Source of the DNA: Eubacteriaceae bacterium
Lineage (GTDB): Bacteria; Bacillota; Clostridia; Lachnospirales; Lachnospiraceae
Direction of reading: 5' to 3'
Assembly (NCBI GenBank): GCA_902363805.1
Contig: CABJBF010000002.1
Span: 62,001-126,000, forward strand
DNA: 64,000 nt
Shown: piece by piece, positions 36,265 through 45,589 of the stretch
How the letters are laid out: every line of letters begins with the position of its first letter
Numbering within the stretch: the first letter of the stretch is position 1
Program-made: the position numbers and the translations under genes
The notes under the pieces: model-generated
Told to the model about the DNA's origin: nothing
The model's database searches: none
The model's input: only the letters and a program-made list of their open reading frames with translations

Positions 36265-37538
36265 AGCGTAAAAATATATTTGATTTGTATAAATTGCGAC
36301 TCAAAATGTATAGAATAAAGCAGGTTATGATGATTATTATACCGGTAACGTTTTTTATGGAAATTGATTGGGCTTTGAGTCTTTTATTTTCTTACTTTAA
36401 TAATCAAAAAGGGGACATAATATTTGATTACATGGGAATTGATGGACAATATGCAATTATTGTATCTATTATATTTATAGTAGTAATGACATATTTTAAT
36501 TCTTTTTATAAAGACTACGTAAATAATTATCCATGTAACAGTAAAACGATATATTTATCTCATTTTCTAACAATGAATACAGTTGGAATAATATGGATTT
36601 TACAATGCACATTAAATATGGTGTTAGGATATGGTCTGGCAAAATTAATAGAGCAATATAATGATAAATTAGTTGTTGTTAATGAAATGGTTGTAAAAAA
36701 TGTGTTGCTGTTTTTTGTTATGGGACTAATGTGGATAGTGTTTGTCACATGTATTATGCAGTTTGTAAGTACAATGTTTAGGAAAAGTATAGCAGCTTCT
36801 ATTGTAATGGTTGTACTATTTGTATCAATTTTTATTTGGCAAAGAAATAATATTATTTTTGATATGGCAAAGACAGTTGTTAATTTTTATTATTTTGAAA
36901 ATAATATATGGGTGTACATATGTAAAATATTAATTACATCAGTTGTTTGCTTTAGTGCAGGGTTATTGTTAGAAATAAACATAAAAGACAGTAAAAATGA
37001 AAAGAAAGTAATCAGTGTGGTGCCATTAGCAATTACGCTAATGGCAGCGGTTATGGGCACATCATATGTTAGTGTACAAAATGTTGAGGATTATGTTGAT
37101 GATCCTGTAGAAACTGTAAGATATCCATTAAATATTTCAGATGGTGAAAAAATTGATATGGATGATGATATTGAAAGTCAAATGATGATACATGGTTATT
37201 CAATTTCAGCACTAGAAGATGGAGAAACTGAACCTTATGTAGAAATAGTAAGGCATGCACCGGAAATACATAGCGATTATGTTAAGGATATATATGAAAA
37301 TATGGAATTCAACGTATATATAAAGGATCATAAGATGCATATAGAAAGCAAACAGAAAAATAAACTGTATTTAGTGTTGTCTAAAGATGTATTTTTAGGT
37401 AGTTTTACGAATAGATTTGACAATAGTAATGTTGGATACAATACTGATGTGGAAAATTACTATTTGTCAAGTTATGAGGTAAATGTGCATATTCCAAAAA
37501 AATATATAGTTCAGGAAGAAAGTGTAGGATGGGATTAA
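36252..37538 (+). CDS. ABC transporter permease subunit, six-helix
   Basis: 428 residues. Hydrophobic segments are visible at about 22-48, 62-82, 100-125, 148-178, 183-203, 220-240 and 250-275, followed by an outer domain of ~150 residues rich in beta-prone and acidic stretches. It overlaps the ATPase gene by 13 bases. No catalytic motif is seen. The large C-terminal outer domain is unusual compared with simple YtrC/BcrB-type permeases and may bind the ligand. I do not recognise a closer family. Confidence 0.75.
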   Translation: MGKIERKNIFDLYKLRLKMYRIKQVMMIIIPVTFFMEIDWALSLLFSYFNNQKGDIIFDYMGIDGQYAIIVSIIFIVVMTYFNSFYKDYVNNYPCNSKTIYLSHFLTMNTVGIIWILQCTLNMVLGYGLAKLIEQYNDKLVVVNEMVVKNVLLFFVMGLMWIVFVTCIMQFVSTMFRKSIAASIVMVVLFVSIFIWQRNNIIFDMAKTVVNFYYFENNIWVYICKILITSVVCFSAGLLLEINIKDSKNEKKVISVVPLAITLMAAVMGTSYVSVQNVEDYVDDPVETVRYPLNISDGEKIDMDDDIESQMMIHGYSISALEDGETEPYVEIVRHAPEIHSDYVKDIYENMEFNVYIKDHKMHIESKQKNKLYLVLSKDVFLGSFTNRFDNSNVGYNTDVENYYLSSYEVNVHIPKKYIVQEESVGWD

Positions 37539-37585
37539 AATATAAGTCATGATAATAAGCATAATTAATACAAATGAATAAATAT

Positions 37586-37645
37586 AAAAAAACTGGTATT
37601 GCCTAAAAATGCTAAAATGGATATTTAGACAGTATCAGTTTTTTT
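37586..37645 (+). terminator. Intrinsic terminator of the YtrA-type operon
   Basis: An A7-CTG arm near 37586-37595 pairs with CAG-T7 at the right end, with further pairs (TA, TG, TAAA with TTTA, CA, TA) separated by small bulges. The T7 tract ends at 37645. Confidence 0.75.
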
Positions 37646-37712
37646 GTATTATGTAAAAGTAAAAAAGATATATCAAATTAGAAGCCTAAATATGAAAGAG
37701 AATAGGTTGAAT

Positions 37713-37730
37713 TTACAGACGCGTTTGTAA
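37713..37730. promoter_or_regulatory. 18-bp near-palindrome upstream of pdxS
   Basis: TTACAGACGCGTTTGTAA has 8 of 9 symmetrical positions matched around a central ACGCGT, a rare GC core in this AT-rich gap. It lies 45 bases before the pdxS start. TTGAAT stands directly before it as a possible -35, but no good -10 follows at the right distance. An operator is plausible but unproven. Confidence 0.4.
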
Positions 37731-37774
37731 TCCTAAAAATAAATACAAATAAAGGTATTATAAGGAGAGCAAAA

Positions 37775-38650
37775 ATGGCAAATAAAAGATATGAACTTAA
37801 TAAGGAATTGGCACAGATGTTAAAGGGTGGAGTAATTATGGATGTTACAACACCGGAACAGGCAAAGATAGCAGAAGAAGCAGGAGCATGTGCGGTAATG
37901 GCACTTGAAAGAATTCCGGCAGATATTAGAGCAGCAGGCGGTGTGGCAAGAATGAGTGACCCTGCAATGATTAAAGGAATTCAGGAAGCAGTTTCAATTC
38001 CTGTCATGGCAAAGTGCAGAATCGGTCATTTTGCTGAAGCTCAGATTTTAGAAGCAATTGAAATCGATTACATAGATGAAAGTGAAGTGTTATCACCGGC
38101 AGATGATGTATTCCATATTGATAAGACAAAATTTAATGTTCCATTCGTATGCGGTGCAAAGGATTTAGGAGAAGCTTTAAGAAGAATCAATGAAGGAGCT
38201 TCAATGATTAGAACAAAAGGAGAACCTGGAACAGGTGATGTTGTTCAGGCAGTGCGTCATATGAGAATGATGAATCAGGAAATCGCCAGAATCGGATCAA
38301 TGAGAGAAGACGAATTATACGAAGTAGCAAAAGAATTAAGAGTTCCATATGATTTAGTATTATATGTTCATGAAAATCACAGACTTCCGGTTGTTAACTT
38401 TGCAGCAGGTGGAGTTGCAACTCCTGCAGATGCGGCTTTAATGATGCAGTTAGGAGCAGAAGGTGTATTTGTAGGATCAGGTATATTTAAATCAGGAAAT
38501 CCTAAGAAACGTGCTCAGGCTATAGTAAAGGCTGTAACAAACTACAATGATTATAAAATGCTTGCTGAATTATCAGAAGATTTAGGTGAAGCCATGGTTG
38601 GAATTAACGAGCAGGAAATTGAACTTTTAATGGCAAAAAGAGGAGAATAA
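37775..38650 (+). CDS. pdxS: Pyridoxal 5'-phosphate synthase subunit PdxS
   Basis: 291 residues. PdxS is a TIM barrel that builds PLP from ribose-5-P, glyceraldehyde-3-P and ammonia supplied by PdxT; twelve copies form the core. Highly conserved segments are [40 protein letters not shown], the Schiff-base Lys in MAKCRIGHF, and [22 protein letters not shown] precedes the ATG. pdxT follows 61 bases later. Confidence 0.98.
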   Translation: MANKRYELNKELAQMLKGGVIMDVTTPEQAKIAEEAGACAVMALERIPADIRAAGGVARMSDPAMIKGIQEAVSIPVMAKCRIGHFAEAQILEAIEIDYIDESEVLSPADDVFHIDKTKFNVPFVCGAKDLGEALRRINEGASMIRTKGEPGTGDVVQAVRHMRMMNQEIARIGSMREDELYEVAKELRVPYDLVLYVHENHRLPVVNFAAGGVATPADAALMMQLGAEGVFVGSGIFKSGNPKKRAQAIVKAVTNYNDYKMLAELSEDLGEAMVGINEQEIELLMAKRGE

Positions 38651-38711
38651 TCTAATCTTAAAATATTAAGTTTTAGGTTATATCTGATACTAAAATGTAA
38701 GGAGGCATACA

Positions 38712-39284
38712 ATGAAAGTTGCAGTACTTGCAGTGCAGGGTGCATTTATAGAACATGAAAAAATGCTTGAAAAGTTAGGGGTAGAATGCATTGAACTTCG
38801 TAAAAAAGAAGATTTGGATAAAGAATTTGATGGCATTATACTTCCAGGGGGAGAGAGTACAGTTCAGGGTAAATTAATCAAAGAACTTGGAATGGAAGAC
38901 GAAATAAAAAATAAAATAAAAAACGGACTTCCGGCACTTGCAACATGTGCAGGAATGATACTTTTAGCTGAAGAAATAGCAAATGATGATAAAGTTCATT
39001 TAGGACTGTTGCCTGTAAAAATAAAGAGAAATGCTTATGGAAGACAATTAGGCAGCTTTTATACGGAAGAAGAAATGAAGGGGATAGGAAAGGTCCCAAT
39101 GACATTTATCAGGGCTCCATATGTGGAAGCAGTTAAATGTGGCACAGAAATTATGGCTGTGGTAAATGAAAAAATTGTAGCCGTAAAATACAATAATATG
39201 TTAGCAATGTCATTTCATCCTGAATTAGATGAGAGTGATAAAATACATAAATATTTCGTAGATATGATAAAAAATAATAAATAA
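38712..39284 (+). CDS. pdxT: Pyridoxal 5'-phosphate synthase glutaminase subunit PdxT
   Basis: 190 residues. Class I glutaminase that feeds ammonia to PdxS. The oxyanion motif LPGGEST, the nucleophile in ATCAGMI, and the His-Glu pair in FHPELDESD are present. TAAGGAGG precedes the ATG. Length is normal. The pair sits between the YtrA operon and spoIIGA. Confidence 0.97.
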   Translation: MKVAVLAVQGAFIEHEKMLEKLGVECIELRKKEDLDKEFDGIILPGGESTVQGKLIKELGMEDEIKNKIKNGLPALATCAGMILLAEEIANDDKVHLGLLPVKIKRNAYGRQLGSFYTEEEMKGIGKVPMTFIRAPYVEAVKCGTEIMAVVNEKIVAVKYNNMLAMSFHPELDESDKIHKYFVDMIKNNK

Positions 39285-39336
39285 AATTTACTTTTATTTA
39301 TTAAAGATGTCAGGAAAGCAGATTTTACGTTTTAAG

Positions 39337-39373
39337 AAAAATACATTTACATTTTTTGTAAATGTATTTTTTT
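39337..39373 (+). terminator. Intrinsic terminator of pdxST
   Basis: AAAAATACATTTAC pairs perfectly with GTAAATGTATTTTT over a seven-base loop, continuing into T7. It isolates pdxST from spoIIGA. Confidence 0.88.
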
Positions 39374-39443
39374 ATTACACGAGAGTTCGACAAATTTTTC
39401 GGGGCTTTAAGTATATAATGACTTTACCATTTGGAGGTGAAGG

Positions 39444-40349
39444 ATGCATGTAATATATGTAGACGTGTATTTTGCAATAAACTTTCTAATGGATTTTATT
39501 ATTTTAGTTGTTGCAAAACAGATACTTAACTTTAAAGGAAAAATAGAGGTACGAACAGCAATCAGATGTGTTATCGCAGCTTTATTTGGAGCAACTTACA
39601 GTGTAATAATATTAGTGCTTAAAGTAAAATACGGAGTGCTGCAAATATTATTTACATGGCTGATTGTCCCATGTATAATGACCGGAATTGCGTTTAATAA
39701 CAGAAAGTTATCTGGAATAAAAATGCTGACTGTTGTATATTGTGTTACTTTTGTGTTGAATGGGGTGGTATCAATGCTTAGCAGCTATAGTTTTTGGGGG
39801 AAAACAGTGGCACAGGCAAAAACACAGGAACACAAAAAATTAAATGTACTAATGCTGATGTTTGGAATAGTAATTGGATGTCTGCTAATGAAGGTGGCAG
39901 TTTATCAAATGCTAAACAAACTCAAGATCCGCAAAAATCTGTATAATGTACGAATTGTAAATGGCGATTCAAAGATAGAAACAGTCGCTTTAGAAGATAC
40001 AGGAAATAGTTTAAGAGAACCGTACAAAGGCAGACCGGTATCTGTTTTGCAATACAATGTAATAAAACAAATTTTAACCGGAAATGAGAAATGTTTTCTT
40101 ATTCCATTCAAATCAGTTGGAAGTCAAAATGGAATATTGACGGGAATTACTGTTGATTATATGGAAATTAAAAATAGAGACATTAATTTGAAAATTTCAA
40201 ATCCGGTATTAGGAATTTATAAAGGAATGTTTAATAACGATAAAAAATATCAGATGCTTTTAAATTCTGAATTTATTCTACATAATAGTGAAACAAATCA
40301 AAAACAAATAGGCGATTGCGAAAATTGCAATATGCACTCACAATTTTGA
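39444..40349 (+). CDS. spoIIGA: Sigma-E processing peptidase SpoIIGA
   Basis: 301 residues. A membrane aspartic protease that cuts the pro-sequence from pro-sigma-E in the mother cell. The N-terminal half has five hydrophobic helices (about 5-25, 35-60, 66-84, 94-114 and 135-156). The C-terminal half carries LEDTGNSL with catalytic Asp185-Thr186-Gly187. GGAGGTGAAGG precedes the ATG. It lies next to sigE, the normal pairing; activity needs SpoIIR from the forespore, which is not in the window. Confidence 0.93.
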   Translation: MHVIYVDVYFAINFLMDFIILVVAKQILNFKGKIEVRTAIRCVIAALFGATYSVIILVLKVKYGVLQILFTWLIVPCIMTGIAFNNRKLSGIKMLTVVYCVTFVLNGVVSMLSSYSFWGKTVAQAKTQEHKKLNVLMLMFGIVIGCLLMKVAVYQMLNKLKIRKNLYNVRIVNGDSKIETVALEDTGNSLREPYKGRPVSVLQYNVIKQILTGNEKCFLIPFKSVGSQNGILTGITVDYMEIKNRDINLKISNPVLGIYKGMFNNDKKYQMLLNSEFILHNSETNQKQIGDCENCNMHSQF

Positions 40350-40421
40350 AACAAAGAAAATAGGTGGCTGTGAAATTGCAGTTCATGTCCACAATTAAAA
40401 ATTAAAGAGAGGAGAGAAAAA

Positions 40422-41141
40422 TTGCTTAAAAATTTAAATGTGATTCCTGTGCTTACCAGATGGATACTTTCAGATGAGTGCAATGAAGTACATTATATCG
40501 GAGGACCGGATGTGCTTCCGGCTCCACTTGAAGGTGAAGAAGAGGCAAAACAGTTAGAAAAATTAATAAATGAAAACGATGAATCAGCAAGAAGAATGTT
40601 GATAGAACATAATTTGAGACTGGTTGTATACATAGCAAAAAAATTTGATAATACAGGGGTAGGCGTAGAAGATTTGATATCAATAGGAACAATTGGTCTT
40701 ATTAAAGGAATAAATACGTTTAAGACAGATAAAAACATAAAACTTGCTACATATGCATCACGTTGTATTGAAAATGAAATACTAATGTATTTGAGAAGAA
40801 ACAATAAAACAAAACTTGAAGTATCTATAGATGAGCCTTTAAATGTTGACTGGGATGGTAATGAACTTTTGCTTTCGGACATTCTTGGAACAGATGAGGA
40901 CATTATTTCAAGAGGACTTGAAAATGAAGTGGAGAAAAGTCTGTTAAAAAAAGCTATTGAAAAATTAAATAAACGTGAAAAAGCAATAGTGGAAATGAGA
41001 TTTGGACTAAATAATAAAGAAGGGGAGGAGATGACACAGAAGGAAGTTGCAGATTTTCTTGGAATATCACAATCTTACATATCAAGATTAGAAAAAAAGA
41101 TAATGAATCGACTAAAAAAAGAAATTGTAAAATATGAATAA
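40422..41141 (+). CDS. sigE: Sporulation RNA polymerase sigma-E factor (pro-form)
   Basis: 239 residues, identical in length to the Bacillus protein, from a TTG start with AGAGGAGAG six bases upstream. The first ~28 residues are the pro-sequence removed by SpoIIGA; the mature part begins around [19 protein letters not shown]. Region 2 ([30 protein letters not shown], in part) and region 4 with its helix-turn-helix ([18 protein letters not shown]) are clear. It directs early mother-cell transcription. Confidence 0.97.
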   Translation: MLKNLNVIPVLTRWILSDECNEVHYIGGPDVLPAPLEGEEEAKQLEKLINENDESARRMLIEHNLRLVVYIAKKFDNTGVGVEDLISIGTIGLIKGINTFKTDKNIKLATYASRCIENEILMYLRRNNKTKLEVSIDEPLNVDWDGNELLLSDILGTDEDIISRGLENEVEKSLLKKAIEKLNKREKAIVEMRFGLNNKEGEEMTQKEVADFLGISQSYISRLEKKIMNRLKKEIVKYE

Positions 41142-41240
41142 TGTATAAAGAGCCGTGTTTTTGTTAATCATTTAAATGTAATACAAATTGACAAATATTT
41201 GTTTGCTGATAAGAAGTAATTGAATGATTTGGAGGGAAAT

Positions 41241-42017
41241 ATGGCTCTTTTTAAAGTGGAAATAAGTGGAGTAAACACGACACAATTACCGTTACTGACA
41301 AATGAAGAAAAAACTGAACTTTTTAAAGAGATAAAAAAAGGAAACAAAGAAGCAAGGGAAAGGTACATTCAGGGGAATTTGAGACTTGTGCTAAGTATTA
41401 TTCAGAGATTTTCGGGAAGCAATGAAAATATGGATGATTTGTTTCAGATTGGATGTGTTGGACTTATAAAAGCAGTTGACAATTTTGATGACACATTAAA
41501 TGTAAAGTTTTCAACCTATGCAGTGCCTATGATTGCAGGAGAACTAAAGAGATTTTTAAGAGACAATGCATCAATCAGAGTAAGCAGGTCGATAAAAGAT
41601 ACAGCGTATAAAGCTATTTATGCTAAAGAACGTATAATGAAGACAAGCAATAAAGAACCAACCATAAGTGAAATATCAAAAGAAATTGGAGCTACATCTG
41701 AAGAAGTTATATATGCCTTAGATGCAATACAAAGTCCGGTATCTTTATTTGACCCGGTATATGACCAGGGAGGAGATACTTTGTATGTGATGGACCAGAT
41801 AAGTGATAAAAAAAATAAAGAAGAAAAATGGGTAGATAGAATAGCTCTTGCTGAAGCAATTAAAGGGCTACCGGAAAGAGAAAAAGAAATAATAGACTTA
41901 AGATTTTTTAAGGGAAAAACACAAATGGAAATAGCTGATGAAATAGGAATTTCTCAGGCACAGGTTAGCAGACTTGAAAAAAATGCGATAAAGGCAATGA
42001 AGCATTATATGCGATAA
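41241..42017 (+). CDS. sigG: Sporulation RNA polymerase sigma-G factor
   Basis: 258 residues from the ATG at 41241, which has GGAGGG five bases upstream; an in-frame TTG 21 bases earlier lacks an SD. The N-terminus KVEISGVNTTQLPLL is the sigma-G mark used for control by SpoIIAB/CsfB. Region 2 (GNLRLVLSIIQRF), region 3 and region 4 (EIADEIGISQAQVSRLEK) are intact. It drives late forespore genes. The order spoIIGA-sigE-sigG is conserved in spore formers. Confidence 0.97.
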   Translation: MALFKVEISGVNTTQLPLLTNEEKTELFKEIKKGNKEARERYIQGNLRLVLSIIQRFSGSNENMDDLFQIGCVGLIKAVDNFDDTLNVKFSTYAVPMIAGELKRFLRDNASIRVSRSIKDTAYKAIYAKERIMKTSNKEPTISEISKEIGATSEEVIYALDAIQSPVSLFDPVYDQGGDTLYVMDQISDKKNKEEKWVDRIALAEAIKGLPEREKEIIDLRFFKGKTQMEIADEIGISQAQVSRLEKNAIKAMKHYMR

Positions 42018-42200
42018 TGAGTGATAAAACGCTATATGGGATAAAAAATGTAAAGCAAAATATGTAATAATAATGATAAAAAAATAGATGACATGGAAAT
42101 ACAAAATAATATATCAGTTAAAATAATAAAACACTATATAAGATAAAATCATAAAATACAAATTTTTCTCATAAAATAAAAAAAAGACTGCAGAGCAAAA

Positions 42201-42464
42201 ATGAGAATATGTGAGTTAAAACAGAAAGAAGTAATTAATTGTTGTGACTGTAAAATGATAGGCTCGGTAGAAGACTTGGAATTTGATATTTGCACAGGAT
42301 GTATAGAAGCACTGATTGTGCCCGGGCCTACAAAATTCTGTAATCTTATATGTAGCGATTTTGAATATATAATTCCTGTAAAATGTGTAAAGCAGATTGG
42401 GGATGATATTATTTTGGTTAGTGTAGACTTAGATGATGTAAAGCATAAGTACAAAACATCTTGA
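42201..42464 (+). CDS. YlmC/YmxH family sporulation protein (PRC-barrel)
   Basis: 87 residues. The fold is a single PRC barrel: MRICELKQKEVINCCDCKMIG, an acidic turn, then IPVKCVKQIGDDIILV. YlmC/YmxH proteins are common in spore formers and lie downstream of sigG; their biochemical role is not known. Five Cys residues in the first half are notable for such a small protein. The SD is weak. The 180-bp gap before it holds AT-rich direct repeats but no gene. Confidence 0.85.
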   Translation: MRICELKQKEVINCCDCKMIGSVEDLEFDICTGCIEALIVPGPTKFCNLICSDFEYIIPVKCVKQIGDDIILVSVDLDDVKHKYKTS

Positions 42465-42526
42465 CCAGATAACTAATTCTTTTTATAATCAATTTATGAC
42501 TGGAATTAAGTATTAGGAGGCAGAAT

Positions 42527-42976
42527 ATGAAGTGTCCATTTTGTGGAGAAGAAAATACAAAGGTAATTGATTCAAGACCGGCAGAAGAGAATAATTCTAT
42601 CAGACGCCGAAGACAGTGTGAGGTATGTGGTAAACGTTTTACTACATATGAAAAAGTAGAAACAATACCTCTTATCGTTATAAAGAAAGATGATAACAGA
42701 GAGCCGTATGATAGAAGTAAGATAGAGAGGGGAATTGTACGTTCATGTCATAAAAGACCTGTATCTTATGATCAGATAGTATCTACGGTTGAAGAAATAG
42801 AGGCAGAGATATTTAATAAAGAAGAAAAAGAGATTTCAAGTAACGAGATTGGTGAAATCGTTATGGATAAAATTAAAGAATTAGACCAGGTTGCATATGT
42901 AAGATTTGCTTCTGTATATAGAGAGTTTAAAGATGTAAATACATTTATGGATGAGTTAAAGAAATTTTTAAATTAG
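42527..42976 (+). CDS. nrdR: Transcriptional repressor NrdR
   Basis: 149 residues. NrdR senses dATP/ATP and represses ribonucleotide reductase genes by binding NrdR boxes. The zinc ribbon uses Cys3, Cys6, Cys31 and Cys34 (KCPFCG and CEVCGKRF), and the ATP-cone follows ([20 protein letters not shown]). TAGGAGG precedes the ATG. Its last codons run into a 33-bp tandem repeat array. The sigG-ylmC-nrdR order is typical of Clostridia. Confidence 0.97.
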   Translation: MKCPFCGEENTKVIDSRPAEENNSIRRRRQCEVCGKRFTTYEKVETIPLIVIKKDDNREPYDRSKIERGIVRSCHKRPVSYDQIVSTVEEIEAEIFNKEEKEISSNEIGEIVMDKIKELDQVAYVRFASVYREFKDVNTFMDELKKFLN

Positions 42977-43136
42977 TACATCTGATGATGTAAGAATAAC
43001 TTTGATTAGTGCATCTAATGATGTAGAAATATTTTAAAATTGTGTATCTGATGATGTAGGAACATTTTAAATTAGAGCATCTCACAATGTAGGAACATTT
43101 TAAATTAGAGCATTTGATGATGTAAGAACATCGTAA
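42971..43136. repeat. Five degenerate 33-bp tandem repeats after nrdR
   Basis: Repeat starts aligned on TTAG fall at 42973, 43006, 43040, 43072 and 43105 (spacing 32-34). The consensus is roughly ATTAGAGCATCTGATGATG, then TAGGAACATTTTAA. Each unit includes a small CATC/GATG dyad. The first copy overlaps the nrdR stop. It fills the gap to yqeG. There are no CRISPR-like spacers. Confidence 0.85.
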
Positions 43137-43163
43137 ATAAAAGATAGAACGCAGGAGAAAAAT

Positions 43164-43679
43164 ATGCTTGAAAGATTTTACCCAAATGAATATGTAAATT
43201 CTGTAGAAGATATAGATTTTGACATGTATTATAAACAGGGGATAAGAGGAGTGATATTTGATATTGACAATACATTAGTTCCTCATGGACATCCCGCTAC
43301 AGATAAGAGTATTGAATTTTTCGAAAAATTAAGAAAAATAGGACTTGATACGTGTCTTATTTCAAATAACCAGGAACCAAGAGTTGAGCCATTCGCTTAT
43401 GCAGTTAAGTCAAAATACATATTTGATGCACATAAACCTTCAACTAGGAACTATAAAAAAGCGATGGAATTAATGCACACAGATGTAGATTCTACAATAT
43501 TTGTAGGCGACCAGATATTCACAGATGTGTATGGCGCAAACAGAACCGGAATCCAGAGTGTGATGGTTAAAAAAATCGATAAAAAAGAAGAAATTCAAAT
43601 AGTTTTAAAAAGAATTCCTGAAAAATTTATTTTATGGCGTTGGAAAAAGAAAATGTCTAAAGTTGTTGGAAATAATTAA
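43164..43679 (+). CDS. YqeG family HAD IIIA-type phosphatase
   Basis: 171 residues. Haloacid dehalogenase superfamily, with the catalytic DIDNT (Asp33 and Asp35), SNN (motif II), Lys in AHKPS (motif III) and GDQIFTDVYGAN (motif IV). The family start LERFYPNEYVNSV is clear. It is close to phosphatidylglycerophosphate phosphatases, but substrate cannot be fixed from sequence alone. GCAGGAG precedes the ATG. In Firmicutes it usually neighbours aro genes, as here. Confidence 0.92.
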   Translation: MLERFYPNEYVNSVEDIDFDMYYKQGIRGVIFDIDNTLVPHGHPATDKSIEFFEKLRKIGLDTCLISNNQEPRVEPFAYAVKSKYIFDAHKPSTRNYKKAMELMHTDVDSTIFVGDQIFTDVYGANRTGIQSVMVKKIDKKEEIQIVLKRIPEKFILWRWKKKMSKVVGNN

Positions 43680-43714
43680 GGAACAGTTGAAATGATATGG
43701 TTGAATTATGGCTT

Positions 43715-43845
43715 AGGATTATAGTTTGGAATAGCAAATAATTCAGGATTATAGTTTGGAATAGCAAATAACTTAGGATTATAGCTTAGAATTATAACTC
43801 GGGATTATAGCTTAGAATTATAATTTAGGTTTATAGCAGGCAAGA
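43715..43845. repeat. Five degenerate 26-30 bp tandem repeats after yqeG
   Basis: Units beginning AGGATTATAG start at 43715, 43745, 43775, 43801 and 43827. The first two are nearly identical (AGGATTATAGTTTGGAATAG and so on). The later units are shortened to 26 bp with the core ATTATAGCTTAGAATTATAA. No coding potential. Confidence 0.82.
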
Positions 43846-43988
43846 TGATATAAGGTGGAATTGTCATTATATGATTAATTAAAGAAAAATATCTTAAATT
43901 ATTGAATTACGGATATATGATAAAGAATAATTAAAAAAACGTAAAAAATAACAGATATTTCTTCAATAAAATAATTTCTTTAGCATTA

Positions 43989-44179
43989 TTACGGATTGTA
44001 ATTAGAATTGAAAAATAATCCGTAAAAAAGTATTGAAAATATGATGATTTTTTGAAATTAAGAATGAAAAATACGGATGATATTTAATATTTTTAATATC
44101 ATCCGTATTTAACTTTATAAAGAAAATTATTTTTGAACAAATTTACGGATTATACGGAAAATAGGAAGAAAATCCGTAA
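43989..44179. repeat. Cluster of three hairpins sharing ACGGAT/ATCCGT arms
   Basis: TTACGGATT/AATCCGTAA pairs at 43989-43997 with 44017-44025, and again at 44143-44151 with 44171-44179. Between them is a 16-bp perfect stem (44069-44084 with 44095-44110) carrying TACGGATGATATT. All three share TACGGAT. This is within the 716-bp gap between yqeG and aroE, which has no gene on either strand. Confidence 0.8.
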
Positions 44180-44265
44180 TATAGTTTACATAATTAGAAC
44201 CAGATAGTATTTCATTCCATTTAATCTTTGTTGTTATTATAGACTAATGTAAACTCAATATATTT

Positions 44266-44376
44266 TTAACCCAAGAGGCTTATGAAAAATAGTCTGTATT
44301 ATTTAAACCAAGAAACTTACACAAAATATTCGACACTATCTAACACAAGAAGCTTACATAAAAATAAATGTCTTAA
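44266..44376. repeat. Three degenerate 37-bp tandem repeats before the aroE end
   Basis: Units with the core AACCAAGAAGCTTACA are anchored on CAAGA at 44272, 44309 and 44346, exactly 37 bp apart. They end next to the minus-strand aroE stop. A 68-codon open frame running through them on the plus strand is judged fortuitous. Confidence 0.7.
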
Positions 44377-44395
44377 AAAATTTTTATTAGTTATT

Positions 44396-45262
44396 CTAAA
44401 AATATTTTGCTTTAATCTTGTCAATAGGCATTTCTTTTCCGGTCCAAAGTTTAAAGGCTTCTGCTCCCTGATACAAAAGCATGTATAAACCGTTGAATAC
44501 AGGGCAACCTATTTCTTTGCTCATTTTCATAAGTTTTGTTTCTAGCGGATTGTAAACAATATCAGAAACAATTAATTCAGGATGCAAAAATGAACTGTTT
44601 TTGATAATGCAGGAATCGTTATTTGGAGCCATTCCAAGAGATGTTCCGTTAGTTAAAATTGTGCTTGAATCTAATGATTTTTTTAAGGAAGTTTCATCGT
44701 TTAAATCATATAAAGAAATTTTAGATGAAGTAACTTCGTTTAATTTGTCAATCAGGATTTGAGCTTTATCAAAATTTACGCCTGGTCTGTTGTAAACGTC
44801 GATTTCTTTTACACCATCAATTGCAGCCTGGACAAGAATGGAAGAAGCGGCACCACCTGCACCCATTAATGTCATTTTCCCGCCGATTATATCAAATCCG
44901 GCATCTTTAACAGACTGCATATATCCAGTTCCGTCAGTGTTATGACCTACAAATTTTCCATCTACATTGACTACAGTGTTAACTGCGCCAATTAGATTAG
45001 CGGCAAGTGATAATTCATCACATAATTCCCACATTTTAATTTTGTCGGGCATTGTACAGTTAAAACCGGCAACTCCTAATGTTCGCAACCCCTCAACTGC
45101 TGATTCCATATTATTTTCATCTACATCAAAGCACAAATATACATAATCTAAACCTAAAAGTCGAAAAGATTCATTGTGCATGGCTGGTGATTTGCTATGT
45201 GCAACAGGACTGCCAAGAAGACCTGTAAGTTTTGTTGAACCTGTTATATTTATATTTTCCAT
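44396..45262 (-). CDS. aroE: Shikimate dehydrogenase
   Basis: 288 residues on the minus strand. It reduces 3-dehydroshikimate to shikimate with NADPH. Substrate-binding GSPVAHSKSPAMHN is at 17-30; catalytic Lys74 lies in NCTMPDKIKM and Asp110 in GHNTDGTGYM; the cofactor loop is LMGAGGAASS. GGAGGT precedes the ATG. It runs opposite to aroD-aroK, with a 664-bp repeat-rich gap between the divergent starts. Confidence 0.96.
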   Translation of the reverse strand: MENINITGSTKLTGLLGSPVAHSKSPAMHNESFRLLGLDYVYLCFDVDENNMESAVEGLRTLGVAGFNCTMPDKIKMWELCDELSLAANLIGAVNTVVNVDGKFVGHNTDGTGYMQSVKDAGFDIIGGKMTLMGAGGAASSILVQAAIDGVKEIDVYNRPGVNFDKAQILIDKLNEVTSSKISLYDLNDETSLKKSLDSSTILTNGTSLGMAPNNDSCIIKNSSFLHPELIVSDIVYNPLETKLMKMSKEIGCPVFNGLYMLLYQGAEAFKLWTGKEMPIDKIKAKYF

Positions 45263-45349
45263 TGTAGTACCTCCGTTGTGATTAGTGGATGTGTTTGTTT
45301 TTATTGATTAATAATTCTCGACATAATTAATAAATTATCTATGCCACAA

Positions 45350-45427
45350 TTAAAATAACAACTTTTATCACAATTAAATAAATTAATAACCTTTATCATA
45401 ATTATTAATAACCTTTATTGTGATTAA
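45350..45427. repeat. Degenerate AT-rich direct repeats upstream of aroE
   Basis: Three units with the core TAACCTTTATCATAATTA start near 45356, 45387 and 45409. They lie upstream of aroE in the divergent aroE/aroD-aroK gap. The copies are diverged and the spacing varies (31 and 22 bp). Confidence 0.55.
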
Positions 45428-45589
45428 GCCAAAAATTTTAATATTTGTTTATTACATGACATATGTTGAATTAATTCAGCAACGTATATTATGATACATA
45501 AATTTGAAAGCAAATGGAAGTAGGTTTTGATAAATGCAGGATATTTATTAGATGAGCATTAGTAAAGATTTTGTCTATGACATGTTTTA

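Noticed and set aside
41142..41240. Sigma-F/sigma-G type promoter before sigG
   Set aside because: A GTATA-like -35 is present near 41143, but no fitting -10 follows at the required distance.
44282..44488. 68-codon open frame on the plus strand
   Set aside because: It overlaps the end of aroE in antisense and the 37-bp repeats, and has no SD or recognisable product.
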